Assembly (NCBI GenBank): GCA_963853835.1
Contig: OY970828.1
Span: 65,216,861-65,280,860, forward strand
From: Calendula officinalis
Lineage: Eukaryota > Streptophyta > Magnoliopsida > Asterales > Asteraceae
Length of the DNA stretch: 64,000 nucleotides
Reading direction: 5' to 3'
Shown here: positions 21,345-32,881 of the stretch, piece after piece
Numbering within the stretch: position 1 is the first letter of the stretch
How the letters are laid out: each line of letters starts with the position of its first letter
Notes under the pieces: model-generated
The model's input: only the letters and a program-made list of their open reading frames with translations
What the model was told of the DNA's origin: nothing
The model's database searches: none
Made by a program: the position numbers and the translations under genes

Positions 21345-21824
21345 GGATTTAGTATGCTATGAATAGCTTACAAGTATGTGACTACGTGATGGGTAAGCTT
21401 ACGGTTAGCTTACTAGTAAATACGATTAAGCGGTAAGAATATAAGATAATAATTAATAAGTGATTAAAGAAAAGAAATGAATAGTAATGACTTTTATTAT
21501 ATTTGAGAATGGGTCGAAAACCCATGTATCTCACGAGACTTTTTTTGTCTCACGTACTGCTTTGTCTTTTTGGCTATGTACTCAGGTTCGAGATCGATGG
21601 ATTAGAGGGTCGCGGTAGAAGTGGCCTAGTGTTGATTAGCTCGGGAGCTCGTAGGTAGATCTCGTTTATCCTACGGTTATGATATTATATTGTAACACCG
21701 GTTTTAGTACTCTGATAAACTTTTAAAACGTTTTTGTTAAACCGTATTTTGGGAACATTGGACATTGTATTATTTTTATTTAAAGATATGATTTAAAAAG
21801 TGTTTTGAAAATTGAGGTGTTACA
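21345..21824 (+). repeat. LTR-A, second copy, right part
   Basis: This continues LTR-A from 9854 after the copia insertion. It matches 2021-2500 of the first copy with few differences and ends GGTGTTACA before the duplicated GATAT. Confidence 0.9.
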
Positions 21825-21965
21825 GATATGTAATGTTATCGGAACAGGAATGGGGAAAGTTTGATGGTAATGACCACATGGGAATGAGAGCGGAATGCTC
21901 GGTCGGTTGTGGGTTGGAATTCTTAGCGATTCCGAGGACGGAATCCTTTTTAAGGGGTAGATAGT
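21825..21965 (+). mobile_element. 3' end of element B internal region, second copy
   Basis: It is almost identical to 2501-2641, including the polypurine AAGGGGTAGATAG before the next LTR-B. Confidence 0.75.
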
Positions 21966-24228
21966 TGTAACGACCCGAAATTTGTAAATAAATAAATTGT
22001 ATAAAAATATGATAGTTAAGGATAAATCGTTTAAAGAATGTAGGAATTGGTTTCGTGTCGTTTGGAGACCGTATGAAGAAGTTATGGGCGAAACCGGGTC
22101 GAGACAAAGTTGGAAAAGTGCAGCCTGGCTGCATGTGAAGTTCACGACGCGAACATAGTTCGCGTTCGTGAAGTCGGGCCAGAGATTTTGATCAAAGGCG
22201 TGAAGTAGTTCGCGATGAGATAACGATCGCTAAGTCCGCGTGCAAGGGGAAGTTAGCGACGCGAACTTAGTTCGCGTCGTGAACTTCGGACGAACAGCTT
22301 TAAGTCGGGTTTTGGCTCATTTGATGCCATATCAAAACCCTAGTTTCTTCTTTGGCGATTTTGGAGCTCAAGTGCAGATTTTGTTTGATCTCTTCACAAA
22401 TCTTTGGTAGATTTCACTCCTAAGTGAAGGTTAAAGGTATATCTTCAATCTTTGATCTTTGTAGCTTAAGATCTATGTGTTTGGATGTATGAGTTTGAAA
22501 CCCTAACTCTTGGGGTTATGGGTTATGGTGATGTAAGTGATGTATACACTTAATAGATGGTATATTATCAAAGGAAACAAGTGTATGATTATGATTTGCA
22601 AGAATCTTAAGGGTTGGTTAAACCTAGGGTTTGGTAAATTTCCATAATTGGGGGAAATGTGTTAATAAGTGTTATCTAGAGATAGATGGACACATTAGTA
22701 GTAGTACGTGATGTTGATCATGTTGTGATAATTGTATTAGGCTTTGGTGAAGTCTTGGAAGTTGATTGAACTATGAAGCAAGGAAATTGGCGTAAAGAAT
22801 ATGGTTGGAGCACTTTATTGCTAAGGTGAGTACATGAGACTTTTAAACTGAGTACATAGTAAATAGTTTTGAAAATACATATGATATTTTATGGGTCTTT
22901 ATTAATAAATATGTTGATAAGGATAGTGACTGAAAATGTATGAAAGTATGTAGAATGTGATACTAGAATATGTCCAGTATGATTGATGAATTTGAAGTAA
23001 AATATGATAAATTAAGTAATTATGGAATCTATGTTAATGAACCATAATAATGAAGTAATTGATTAAAGGAATGTATACGGAGCCTTTATTAATAAATATG
23101 TATTAGTAAAGCAATTGAGAATGATTTTATAGTAATGAGTACCTATTGGTAAGATATACTTATAAAAGTAAAGAACGAATATATATGAAAAAGAATATAA
23201 TGTGACTAGTAATAATTGTGTATTATAGTCAAGGAAGAGATAAAAGTATTATGATATCGTTAAAATAAGAAATGTATCTTACGTATAAAGTAAGTATGGA
23301 CCTCATAGGGGTTCATAGATGTAGAAGTAAATGTGGTTGCTTATGATCGGGTCCATGGGACCATACAGGTACGTTCACACTATGTTGAACTAGTTATATA
23401 TAGTTATCATTAGAATAACTAACTTGTTTGATGATTGATATGATAGCCGAAGGCTTTGATTGGAATAACTGATGAGTTATGGTAAGAATGAGATGATGTG
23501 ACGACACGGGCGACTCCCGGTCATGAGGTGTGGATTGAGGGGCAGTTGGGTGGATTCCCATCGACTCATCCACGTTAGATATGTGATGACACGGGCGACT
23601 CCCGGTCATGAGGTGTGGATTGAGGGGCAGTTGGGTGGATTCCCATCGACTCATCCACGTTAGTAGTCTTGCTACCTGGACGTATTCCGGTGAGCAAGGC
23701 AGGTATCGGTAGAGTGGGCGATTTCCTAATGCCGGTATCTTGAGCTTCTAGTTAGTTCGGGGGCAACCCGATAACTAGATATGTTTGTGCTTCTAGCTAG
23801 TTCGGGGACAACCCGATAGTTAGATATGTTTGCTAGGAGAGCAGAAATTGATAGGGTCACAATATGGTGACTAGACGGTTTGATGTAGTGTATATATATG
23901 TTTATATATTTATGAAACGAGTATTATTATTATTCGGGTCAAAAACCCATGTATCTCACGAGACTATTTTGTCTCACGTACTACGTTTGTTTTGTGGCTA
24001 TGTACTCAGGTACAGGTTTGAAGTGATAGAAGGTTGCACTAGAAGTGGCCTAGAGATGTTTAGCTCGGGAGCTAATAGGTAGATCCCGTTGCCTATGGTT
24101 TTAATATACTTAGTGACACCGTATTTTTGTAAACTCTGATATAGGTTTTAAAGTTTTTGTTAAACTGTATTTCGGACAATATGTCGAATATTGGAAAAAT
24201 GTATTTTAAATGATTTAAACGATGTTTT
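21966..24228 (+). repeat. LTR-B, second copy, missing its last 18 bases
   Basis: This is colinear with 2642-4900, including the 85-bp duplication. After GATGTTTT at 24228 the sequence leaves LTR-B and enters a helicase gene. The expected terminus (18 bases ending GGGTGTTACA) is absent, so this is a deletion or recombination junction rather than a clean insertion edge. Confidence 0.88.
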
Positions 24229-24620
24229 CCTGTTCCGCCAGGCCCATCTTTAAAGAAGACACCGGGAATGTTGTTATCCACATGCCTCAATATATCATCA
24301 TACGCGACTCTCTGGTCGGAATTTAGTGAGTCAGAAGCAACCAAGTCTTCTTCTTCCACAATTATGGAGTACTCCTCTTGTAATTCCCGAACAACCCCAG
24401 ATGATAAACTCGTGTCGGTATTTAATTTAGGAAGATCAAAATCATCTAGATCTTTACCCATAGACTGGAGAAAAACTTTGATGTCTTTAAGGACCATGTT
24501 GCGGGAGATCTCCAGATTTGCGCACTGTCGTCTATATCTTCCGACATCGATCAGTTGGTTCCCAGGGAAGGACAACCTAGGTACCAATTATGATGCTAGT
24601 CGATGACTGGTGATGGTTGG
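24229..24620 (-). pseudogene. Helitron PIF1-like helicase fragment, cut at Walker A
   Basis: Read on the minus strand, the frame gives LSFPGNQLIDVGRYR, then a linker, then LNSDQRVAYDDILRHVDNN and GVFFKDGPGGTGK. The last part is the Walker A (P-loop) ATP-binding motif of Helitron and PIF1 helicases. The sequence switches to LTR-B right after the lysine, so motif I is the last thing preserved and all later helicase motifs are missing. Upstream frames before about 24600 contain stops. This is one end of a Helitron broken by element B; the rest would lie left of the window if the array was inserted into it. Confidence 0.87.
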
Positions 24621-26468
24621 TGGTATTAGAATTATCATATCGTGAATTTAAGTATAATGGTTAATTTGTCTATTTATACAGATATAAAAAAACGTATATA
24701 TGTTATATTAAATGTAATATCACGGTCATTAAATTGCATGGACGTTTTTAAATGTAATAAAACGTAGATTAAATTGCATGGTCAACTTAAACGTTTGTAT
24801 ATAAGTTGGTCTATAAGTAATTCATTATTCGTCAACCAAATATATAAACGTCTATACGTTATATATACCGATATTTTTATTCTACGTTTAAAAATAAATA
24901 CGTCTGCATATTTTTAAACATGGTAAATCACGTTGCTTATTTTTAGCGGAGTCAACATCAACTGAAAGTTAAAATGGGATGCATATTTTTAGCCGTTTAA
25001 ATATGGTAAAATACTATATATATACCGAATTTTATTAAACAACTTAAAACGTATTTATTAAAAACGTAATTGACAGTTTTAGTTGGACAATAAAAACATC
25101 TATAAGTAATTCAATTTTCGTCAACCAAATATATATAAACGTCTATACGTTATATATACCGATATTTTTAATCTACGTTTAAAAATAAATACGCCGGCAT
25201 ATTTTTAAACATGGTAAATCACGTTGCTTATGTTTAGCGGGGTCACCAGCAATTGACAGTTAAAATGGGATGCATATTTTTAGCCGTTTAAATATGGTCA
25301 AAATATTATATGTATACCGAATTTTATTAAACAACTTAAAACATATTTATTAAAGACGTAATTGACAGTTTTAGTTGGACAATAAAAACGTCTATAAGTA
25401 ATTCAATTTTCGTCAACCAAATATATAAACGTCTATACGTTATATATACCGATATTTTTAATCTACATTTAAAAATAAATACGTCTGCATATTTTTAAAC
25501 ATGGTAAATCACGTTGCTTATGTTTAGCGGAGTCACCAGCAATTGACAATTAAAATGAGATGCATATTTTTAGCCGTTTAAATATGGTCAAAATATTATA
25601 TGTAAACCGAATCTTATTAAACAACTTAAAACGTATTTATTAAAGACGTAATTGACAGTTTTAGTTGGACAATAAAAACGTATATAAGTAATTCAATTTT
25701 CGTCAACCAAATATATAAACGTCTATACGTTATATATACCGATATTTTTAATCTATGTTTAAAAAATAAATACGTCTGCATATTTTTAAATATGGTAAAT
25801 CGTTTAAATGTAGAACAATAACAACCGAGTTTTAAATTGAGGGGGTTTTCTATTTTGGGTTACGTATTCAATTTGCTGTTAATGGTATGTTTCGTGATGC
25901 ATCAAGCCATATTAGTTTCGGACAATAAATACATTAAATTGGCATATCGTAATTACGTTTTGATTAAGGAAAATACTTATTCGATAAATTAAAAAACCAT
26001 TAGTAAAAGTCAATTTTTAGCCGTTTCACATATGGTAATTATAAATACATTAAATTGAGATATGGTAATTACGTTTTGATTACCGAATTATATGGTAATT
26101 ACGTTTCAAGGTTCTAATACATTAAATTGAGATATGGTAATTACGTTTTGACTAAGGAAAATGCATATGGTAATTACGTTTTGATTACCGAATTATATTA
26201 GCCAACATTGAACGTTTTTATAAAAATGGTAATTCAATTTTTTAGTCGGTAAATAAAAACATAAAATATATACAGTTTGATTACGTGTTGACGAAATATT
26301 TTCATTAACACCACAAAATATATAATTGAAGTAGGTGTACAAAATTGAAGCGTACACCATACTTTCTTATTTGGCTCAGGACAAAATTAATATTATTAAT
26401 GCAAACCATATTAATAGAAAATAAAACACTAATTGTGTCACAGAAACTAAGAGTAACCTAACAATTAA
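24621..26468. repeat. AT-rich non-coding stretch with about 290-bp tandem repeats
   Basis: The marker AAGTAATTCA recurs at 24815, 25104, 25396 and 25686, spacings of 289, 292 and 290 bp. Units share GTCAACCAAATATATAAACG and related blocks. After 25800 a shorter family takes over, with GATATGGTAATTACGTTTTGA repeated between about 26020 and 26190. No coding sequence is seen. It lies between the RPA-like gene and the helicase fragment of the broken Helitron. Confidence 0.8.
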
Positions 26469-27780
26469 TTATTGTTGTTCGATTCGCAGGGCTCTATTGT
26501 TTTTGTGTGTAAGTCGATAGACGCTTATTTCCAGAGAGAGAGTTCTTAAGCGTCTCAAACTATTATTTGGTTGCGTGTCGGACGCGACATCGGGTTCTTC
26601 ATCACATAAAACAATGGCATCATCATATTGCACTATCGGATGGATGCGTTGAAGTGCATATGTTTCTGGCATCGGCGGTTTGAACTCGATGTTTGTAACG
26701 TCAGTAGAAACAAGAAACTGTAATTTAACCAAATAAAAAAGAGATATCAATATATTGTTAATAAAAGTAAAATGAAGCACTTAATTGGAATTAACCTGTT
26801 GGTTTTATAATCAGTTTAACGCGACATGCGTACACAGTTACGTTTTCAGAAGCACATCTCCCAATCATTGTTGACGTGGTTGCCGGTATATGATACAAGA
26901 TGAGCTTGATACGGTTGCCCCTGTCGGAAATTACATTTTAAATGGGTTATTTCGTAGGTGTGGTGATCATGTAAATCAGGTATAAAGACTTACAGACAGT
27001 CATGCAGCAGCATTGCACACGATATCCGACCGGATGTAAAAAAAAACAACCGTTCGACATGTTTCCAGCAACGTCTGTGAAATGTTTATTAATTACGAAA
27101 AATAGTAAAATATTATTACTTTAAAGTAAAACATCTAAAAATGTAATGTAGACGTACCAATCAACATTTGTCGAGTTGTTTGATCCTGCAATAGCCATGT
27201 CGGAGATCTGACCAACGGGTACTTGGGGAACCAGTCATCTTCTCCATTCGTAGTTTCGGCAAGCTCGGTTTTAGTGTTAAATACTATTGCCCATTCATTA
27301 CGAATAAAGCTATAGTTGTCGAAGCGAGGAAAAGATTCGACATCGGTGTAATCAATTTTGAAATACTTTAAAGAGAAGACACCGCCTTCTAGTTTTCGGT
27401 TTTGGTATGCAGAAAATAAGATGAGGGGGATAATGGCTGCGAATTTGTGTCTCTGAAAATAAATGATTAGTAGTTAAAACCAATAACAAAAAATAGTATC
27501 TTAATTAGTAGGAACTTACAAATCTGTCAAGCAGGAACAAATATAGTTTGTTATGTTTGTGGTCAAGCCAAACATATTCAACGCGAACAAATTTGCATTT
27601 GTACCACACATGTGGATTCCAGAGGTCTTCAAAGTTTTCAACAGGTTCGTATCCATCAAAATCCTTTGAAAGAGGAAAAACAAAATGTTAGTTAACACAT
27701 AATTTATGATTGTACAGTAAGTAGTTGTAAGTATGAATTCAGTTAAATAGACGAGTTACCCCTAATTATTGTGTAGGTCG

Positions 27781-29499
27781 TGTAATGACCCGAAATTTGT
27801 AAATATATAAATTGTATAAAAATATGATAGATAAGGATAAATCGTTTAAAGAACGTAGGAATTGGTTTCGTGTCGTTTGGAGACCGTATGAGAAAGTTAT
27901 GGACGAAATCGGGTCGAGACCTAGACCAAAAAATGCAGCCCTGCTGCACAAGGGAAGTTCACGGCGTGAACTTGGGTTCACGATCGTGAACTCCCTACAG
28001 GGATTGGTGTTTCTGGCGATCGAAGTTCACGTTCAGGTAGCGATCGGGAAGTGGTCACGAAGCGCAAAGTTCACGCCGTGAACTTAGTTCACGCCGTGAA
28101 CTTGGGTCGTCTGCAATAAATTCGGGTTTAAGCTCATTTAATGCAATAGTAAACCCTAGTTTTCATCTTTGGCGATTTTTGAGCTCAAGTGCAGATTGAA
28201 GGCGATCTCTTCACAAATCTTGGGTAGATTTCACTTCTAAGTGAAGATTAAAGGTATATCTTCACTCCTTGATCTTTGTAGCTTTAGATCTATGTATTTT
28301 GATGGATGGGTTTGAAACCCTAGTTATTGGGGTTAGGGTTGTGGTGAATAAATGATGTAAACACTTAATAGATGGTATATTAACAAAGGAAACAAGTGTG
28401 TGATTAAGATTGGTAAGAATCTTAAGGGTTGGTTAAACCTAGGGTTTGGTAAATCACCATAATTGGGGGAAAGTGCTAGTTGATGGTATCTAGTGATAAA
28501 TGGATACATTATTAGGAGTATGTGATGTTGAACATTGTATGATTGTTGTATTAGGCTTTCGGTGAAGTCTTGGAATTTGACCGAATTGTTGGAACAAGGA
28601 AACCGGCGGAAAGAATACGGTTGGAGCATTATATTGCTAAGGTGAGTACGTGTGGACTTTATTGAGTACATAGCCGTGAGAATGTCTTTATTTACATATG
28701 TCGAGTCTATTGTTACTTATGTAGAAAATTAGTGTATAGAGTTAGTAATATATTGTTGAATATAGTTAACTAGCTTGCTTGATGATTGACGTGATAGCCA
28801 AAGGCTTTGTTGACATAACCATCGAGTTATGGTAAGGATGAGACGTTGTGATGACGCGGGGGATCCCCGGTCATGAGGATATGGAATGGGGAGCATTTGG
28901 GTGGATCCCCATCGGCCCATTCCATGATAGTAGTATTGCTAACTGGAAGTAGTCCGGCGAGTAAGGCAGGTATCGGTAGATTGGGCGATTCCCTCTTGCC
29001 TTTACCTTGAAGCTTATTAATGCGGGGGAGCCCCAGTTAATAAGTTAATGTGGTTCTAGTTAGTTGGGGACGACCCGATAACTAGATATGATTGCTAGGA
29101 AAGCAAGGATTATAGAGTCACAATAGGGTGACTAGATAGATGGATGAGTTACTTGTATATTTGTTTATATACCTAATGATTATGATTATTATTATTATTG
29201 GGTCTAAACCCATGTAGCTCACGAGACGTTTTGTCTAACGTACTCCTTGTTTGTTTTGCTATGTACTCAGGTTCGGGATCGAAGGTTTAGGTACGAATGG
29301 ATAGAGATGCGGGGCCTATAGTAGAAGAACACTAGAACGGATTTAGACTTAGCTTTGATTTTGATATATTTTGTAACACCAAACTTATACTCTGATTTTC
29401 ATACCAAAGGTTTTTGTAAATCCGTATTTTGGGATAGTTCTCCTCTTTATTAAATGATTATTTGGCCAAATGTTTTGTATTAAAATTTGAGGTGTTACA
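27781..29499 (+). mobile_element. Solo LTR (LTR-C), 1719 bp, TSD GGTCG
   Basis: It begins TGTAATGACCCG and ends GAGGTGTTACA, flanked by GGTCG at 27776-27780 and 29500-29504. It is clearly related to LTR-B (the first 150 bases align with few changes) but shorter and diverged, with GTTCACG/CGTGAAC palindromes where LTR-B has TTCGCG words. The absence of any internal region shows LTR-LTR recombination. It interrupts the RPA-like gene. Confidence 0.95.
27955..28112 (+). promoter_or_regulatory. Palindromic GTTCACG/CGTGAAC cluster of LTR-C
   Basis: Repeated words TTCACGCCGTGAAC and TTCACGATCGTGAAC lie about 174-331 bp into the LTR, the same offset as the clusters of LTR-A and LTR-B. The words differ between LTRs while position and palindromic nature are kept. 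Confidence 0.45.
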
Positions 29500-29897
29500 G
29501 GTCGTGGAAGTGGTTGAAGAACTGAAGCACCATATTGGGTGATTAAAGACATTTTTAGGTTCTATTCGTTTGTATGGTGCACAACAACTCCATCGTTAGT
29601 TGATGGAGTATATATATATGTTAAAAAAAACGTAGAATTCAATATGTATTTAATATTTAAAAAAACGTAAATCAAAATATTTAGTATGTGCCTATTTAAT
29701 ATTCAATATGTATTTAATATTTAAAAAAACGTAGAAGTCGACATGTAAATTAATGTGTGTTTAATTTGTAAACGGTTTTATAATTTTGGAAGGACAATAA
29801 ATGCGAAATTTATGTTAAGGAAGTTGTCTCTTAATTGTTACGTATAATAGGTTAGTTAATTGTATATTAATTGTAGTTATCAAAAGGATAACAAAAA

Positions 29898-30000
29898 ACC
29901 ACATGTCCTAGTGGTTATCACCTTGCTTGTTTTCCACAAGGTCTTGGGTTCGAATCTCGGGTAAGTCACTTTTATTTTGATTTTAAAGAGTGTTTGAACA
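29898..30000 (+). repeat. Possible tRNA-derived SINE
   Basis: TCCTAGTGGTTATC (29906-29919) resembles an RNA polymerase III A box, and GGGTTCGAATCTCG (29946-29959) is close to a perfect B box, 38 bases further on, about the spacing found in tRNA genes. No cloverleaf with a proper acceptor stem forms, so a SINE head is more likely than a tRNA gene. An AAGAT microsatellite follows near 30070. Confidence 0.5.
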
Positions 30001-31352
30001 TTGCTAAAAATGGAAGTGTTGAAAATTCAGCCTTCCTCATTTAGAAATGTCAAGCATGCTTTTTAAAGTAGTAAGATAAGATAAGATAAGATAATAAAAT
30101 TAAAATAATAATAATAAAATGGTTAAAATTTATGTAAGTGTCAAATGACCAAAAAATTCTACAAGTATAGAATATGTAATTAATCTTGATCATTGATTAT
30201 TAGCAGTTATCAAAGATTGAGATTAGTCTGTTGAGATTCTACAAAAATTAAGAAGCACTTTGAACAATTACCATAAGAATGATTAAAATGATTAATGTGT
30301 AATTAAAGAAGCATATCTACTCAAAGATGCGGTCGGTTTCGGATCTGAGAAAATCCGAAACCGAAAAAGTACAAAAAAAAAAAAAAAGGAAAAGTGAACC
30401 GGACCGACATAACCGTTCTGGTTCAGTGCGGTTATTTCAGATTTAGAACTGGTTAGAACCAAAAACTATATCATCATAATCTACACATTGAGTTAGACTC
30501 AAAGTTAACAAATTCAGATTCTAAAACCGAAAAACCAAGAACATATTCGCTAAAGAAAACATATAAACATATCCGCTAAAGAAAGAAAGAAAGAGTATCT
30601 GAGTTGAAGGAAGAATAATGGATATAGATTTATACTAGAAAAACTAACAATTATAAAATATTAGTGATATGAGATAGTAATCCAGGATTTATACGTGAGG
30701 GTTACTATAAGTCTATAACTTTCATAATTGTCAACTTAAACTTCCACTATTAAATTTGTCAAAAATTAAACTTTCTCCCTATAATTTATCAAAACTAAAC
30801 TTTTCCACCTAATTAGTCAAAAACTGAGCTTTCACTCATATAATTGTCAAAAATTAAACTTTCCCTCGAATCTTCGGAATTTCTATCTTTCAACATTTAA
30901 TTACAATACTCAAACATCAATCTATTTTACTTCAGTTTATTACAAATAGGCAAATAACAATCTAACAGAAAGATGGAATTTAAACCCGGAAAACTAATCA
31001 TGTATTTCGCATTAGTACCATGAATAAATTTTTTATGCATAATGTCACATATAGAACAATATATAACTTGTATACCATAACATATTCCCAAAGTTGTTTG
31101 TGGCGCAGAGGAAAGGTAACAAGATCACTACAATTTTCTGGCAGAATTGTGTATTGCAATTTACATTTGCAGGCAAGAAGTTCCACAAATACCACCATGT
31201 AATTTATTGACACATTTTTGTTGACAAAATATAGTATTCAAAATGTAGGTCTATAGATTTATGAATATATATATTATTACAACAGGCTAAATTGCAGAGA
31301 GTTGATTAAACAATTAATTAGCTTACAATCCATACGGAATGATTAAATTCCT
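30001..31352. other. Intergenic stretch, no gene seen
   Basis: It holds an (AAGAT)n microsatellite near 30068-30095, a small palindrome GGTTTCGGAT/ATCCGAAACC near 30332-30361, and degenerate TTGTCAAAAATTAAACTTT repeats between about 30730 and 30870. Nothing coding is supported. Confidence 0.6.
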
Positions 31353-31802
31353 TTAATGAGGATGAACTTTCTTCGACTTTGAAGAAATTGTCTTCATCGC
31401 CGATCTCATCGACGCCGTTGCTGAATTCAACGCCGCCTCAACATACTTATTCGAAGCAATATTGGCCGCTTTCTCCATTGTTTTCCCCAATCGTCTCGCA
31501 CTTTCTCCGATCGACAACAATCCTTGTAGCTCTTTGTTCGATTCAAGCTCCATTTCCTCCTCAAACCTTCTGAATTCCTCCATCGCCTCTTCCATGGCGG
31601 AATCGAGGTAATCTTCAGCTTCTTTCATCGAATCCTCAGCTGCTGCTACTTCCTGCTCGTGTTCGAGCTCCATCGCCGCCCACGATTTGTATGATTCGAT
31701 CTCGAATAGTCTCATTAGTTCTTCGATTGTTGACGGATCGAAGTTTTTGTCATGGAGAGATTGATCGGAGAGAAAGGTGAACTGAGAGATCAAGGCTTCC
31801 AT
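31353..31802 (-). CDS. Small conserved plant coiled-coil protein (possibly MEE9-like)
   Basis: This single-exon frame of 149 residues starts MEALISQFTFLSDQ. An in-frame upstream ATG at 31889 would add 29 residues; I prefer the inner start because the extra part is low in structure and the MEALI start looks like the protein's natural beginning. The middle is a glutamate-rich amphipathic helix (AEDYLDSAMEEAMEEFRRFE), likely coiled coil. The C-terminal part is alanine- and serine-rich with a lysine tail (SKSKKVHPH). There is no signal peptide or membrane helix, so it is probably cytosolic or nuclear. I associate this with a plant family annotated as maternal effect embryo arrest 9, but only from memory of its look. 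It is divergent from the p24 gene about 1.1 kb away. Confidence 0.72.
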   Translation of the reverse strand: MEALISQFTFLSDQSLHDKNFDPSTIEELMRLFEIESYKSWAAMELEHEQEVAAAEDSMKEAEDYLDSAMEEAMEEFRRFEEEMELESNKELQGLLSIGESARRLGKTMEKAANIASNKYVEAALNSATASMRSAMKTISSKSKKVHPH

Positions 31803-31889
31803 TGTGGATTTTGACTTTTGAGTGAGACTGTGGTTTTCTTCCTCTACTTGTTGAATGAGTGGAGTGATAAATAAGTGTTGGTGGAGCAT

Positions 31890-32881
31890 TAAAATGAATT
31901 ATTTATTTTTGTTTATCTTATTAAAAGTAAGATGGAATGTTTTTCTTTCCTCCTAATTATTCTATTGAGCATGGTAGATTGCACCATTTTACTCACATTA
32001 TCTCTTATCTGCGATCACAATATATTATTTTACAGTATAAATACTCAACATATTATAATTCTATTAAAAGAATTTTCTAACTTATAGCTTAAGAGCATGT
32101 GTTAAGCACCATGCCACCATTTAATGAATTAAACATACTACCTTTTATATTGAAAAATACATTTATTATTTATTAATTAACTATATTTTTAACATGTATT
32201 GAATGCAATTTTTGATAAATATGGTAGGGTTGAGTTAATTTAACACTCTTTATCGCATGCCCTTAAGACAAGAGTTAGACAATCTTACTAAAAGTTTAAA
32301 CGTAAACGATGACTAAATATAACACTACATTAAGGATATATTTGGGGCTTATTTAAAGATTTTTTTTAGCTTATTAAGCTTAAATATTAAAGCAATATTC
32401 AAGTTAATAAGTTCATAAGGTCAAAAACTCCTTACATAAGTTTCCCAAACATGCCGTAGGTCATTTCCGTACGAGCAATAAATTTAGTTGAATTAAATAC
32501 TGTCAACTTTGCAACTGTGTTTCTTAATTCCAAGTTTATTTTGTTAGATACATTTTTTACATAATTGATTAATTTCTATCAACATAATTTCTTATATAGA
32601 TCTTATTTAGGATAATGAAATTATGCTGTAATTACATTAGTGGATACATTTAGTGTCAAAATTGATTAAAATCATTTTTTGTGCCCAAATTAATGAAAAT
32701 CCATTTACATTTTCGAAAATATTCTATTATTTTACAATAATTTTTTGTTTATTCAATAATTTATTACATGCTGGTATCGGTGCGAGTCGTGTGTCTTAAT
32801 TGAATTACAGTGAAACGTACGTGAGATCCAAACCTCGAACACTTGATTAATCTCAACTTCTGAAATAAAATTAGAGTGAAA
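31890..32881. other. Intergenic region between divergent genes
   Basis: This 1 kb AT-rich spacer lies between the coiled-coil gene (minus) and the p24 gene (plus) and presumably holds both promoters. No clear TATA box or known motif could be assigned to either. Confidence 0.5.

Larger units (their letters stand above)
26469..29552 (-). pseudogene. RPA1-like OB-fold gene of a broken Helitron (interrupted by a solo LTR)
   Basis: Five exon-like blocks with GT-AG borders read on the minus strand: 27520-27664, 27158-27452, 26994-27074, 26796-26920 and 26469-26717. The second contains LEGGVFSLKYFKIDY followed by RNEWAIVFNTKTELAE, which resembles the first OB fold of replication protein A large-subunit-like proteins found in plants and Helitrons. 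A possible first exon starts with ATG at 29552 (MSLITQYGASVLQPLP), but a solo LTR splits it from the rest. RPA-like genes next to PIF1 helicases on one strand are a known plant Helitron layout. The family call is from pattern only, and I could not fix the full reading frame. Confidence 0.5.

Noticed and set aside
29898..29975. A functional tRNA gene
   Set aside because: A and B boxes are recognisable, but acceptor and anticodon stems do not form; a SINE head fits better.
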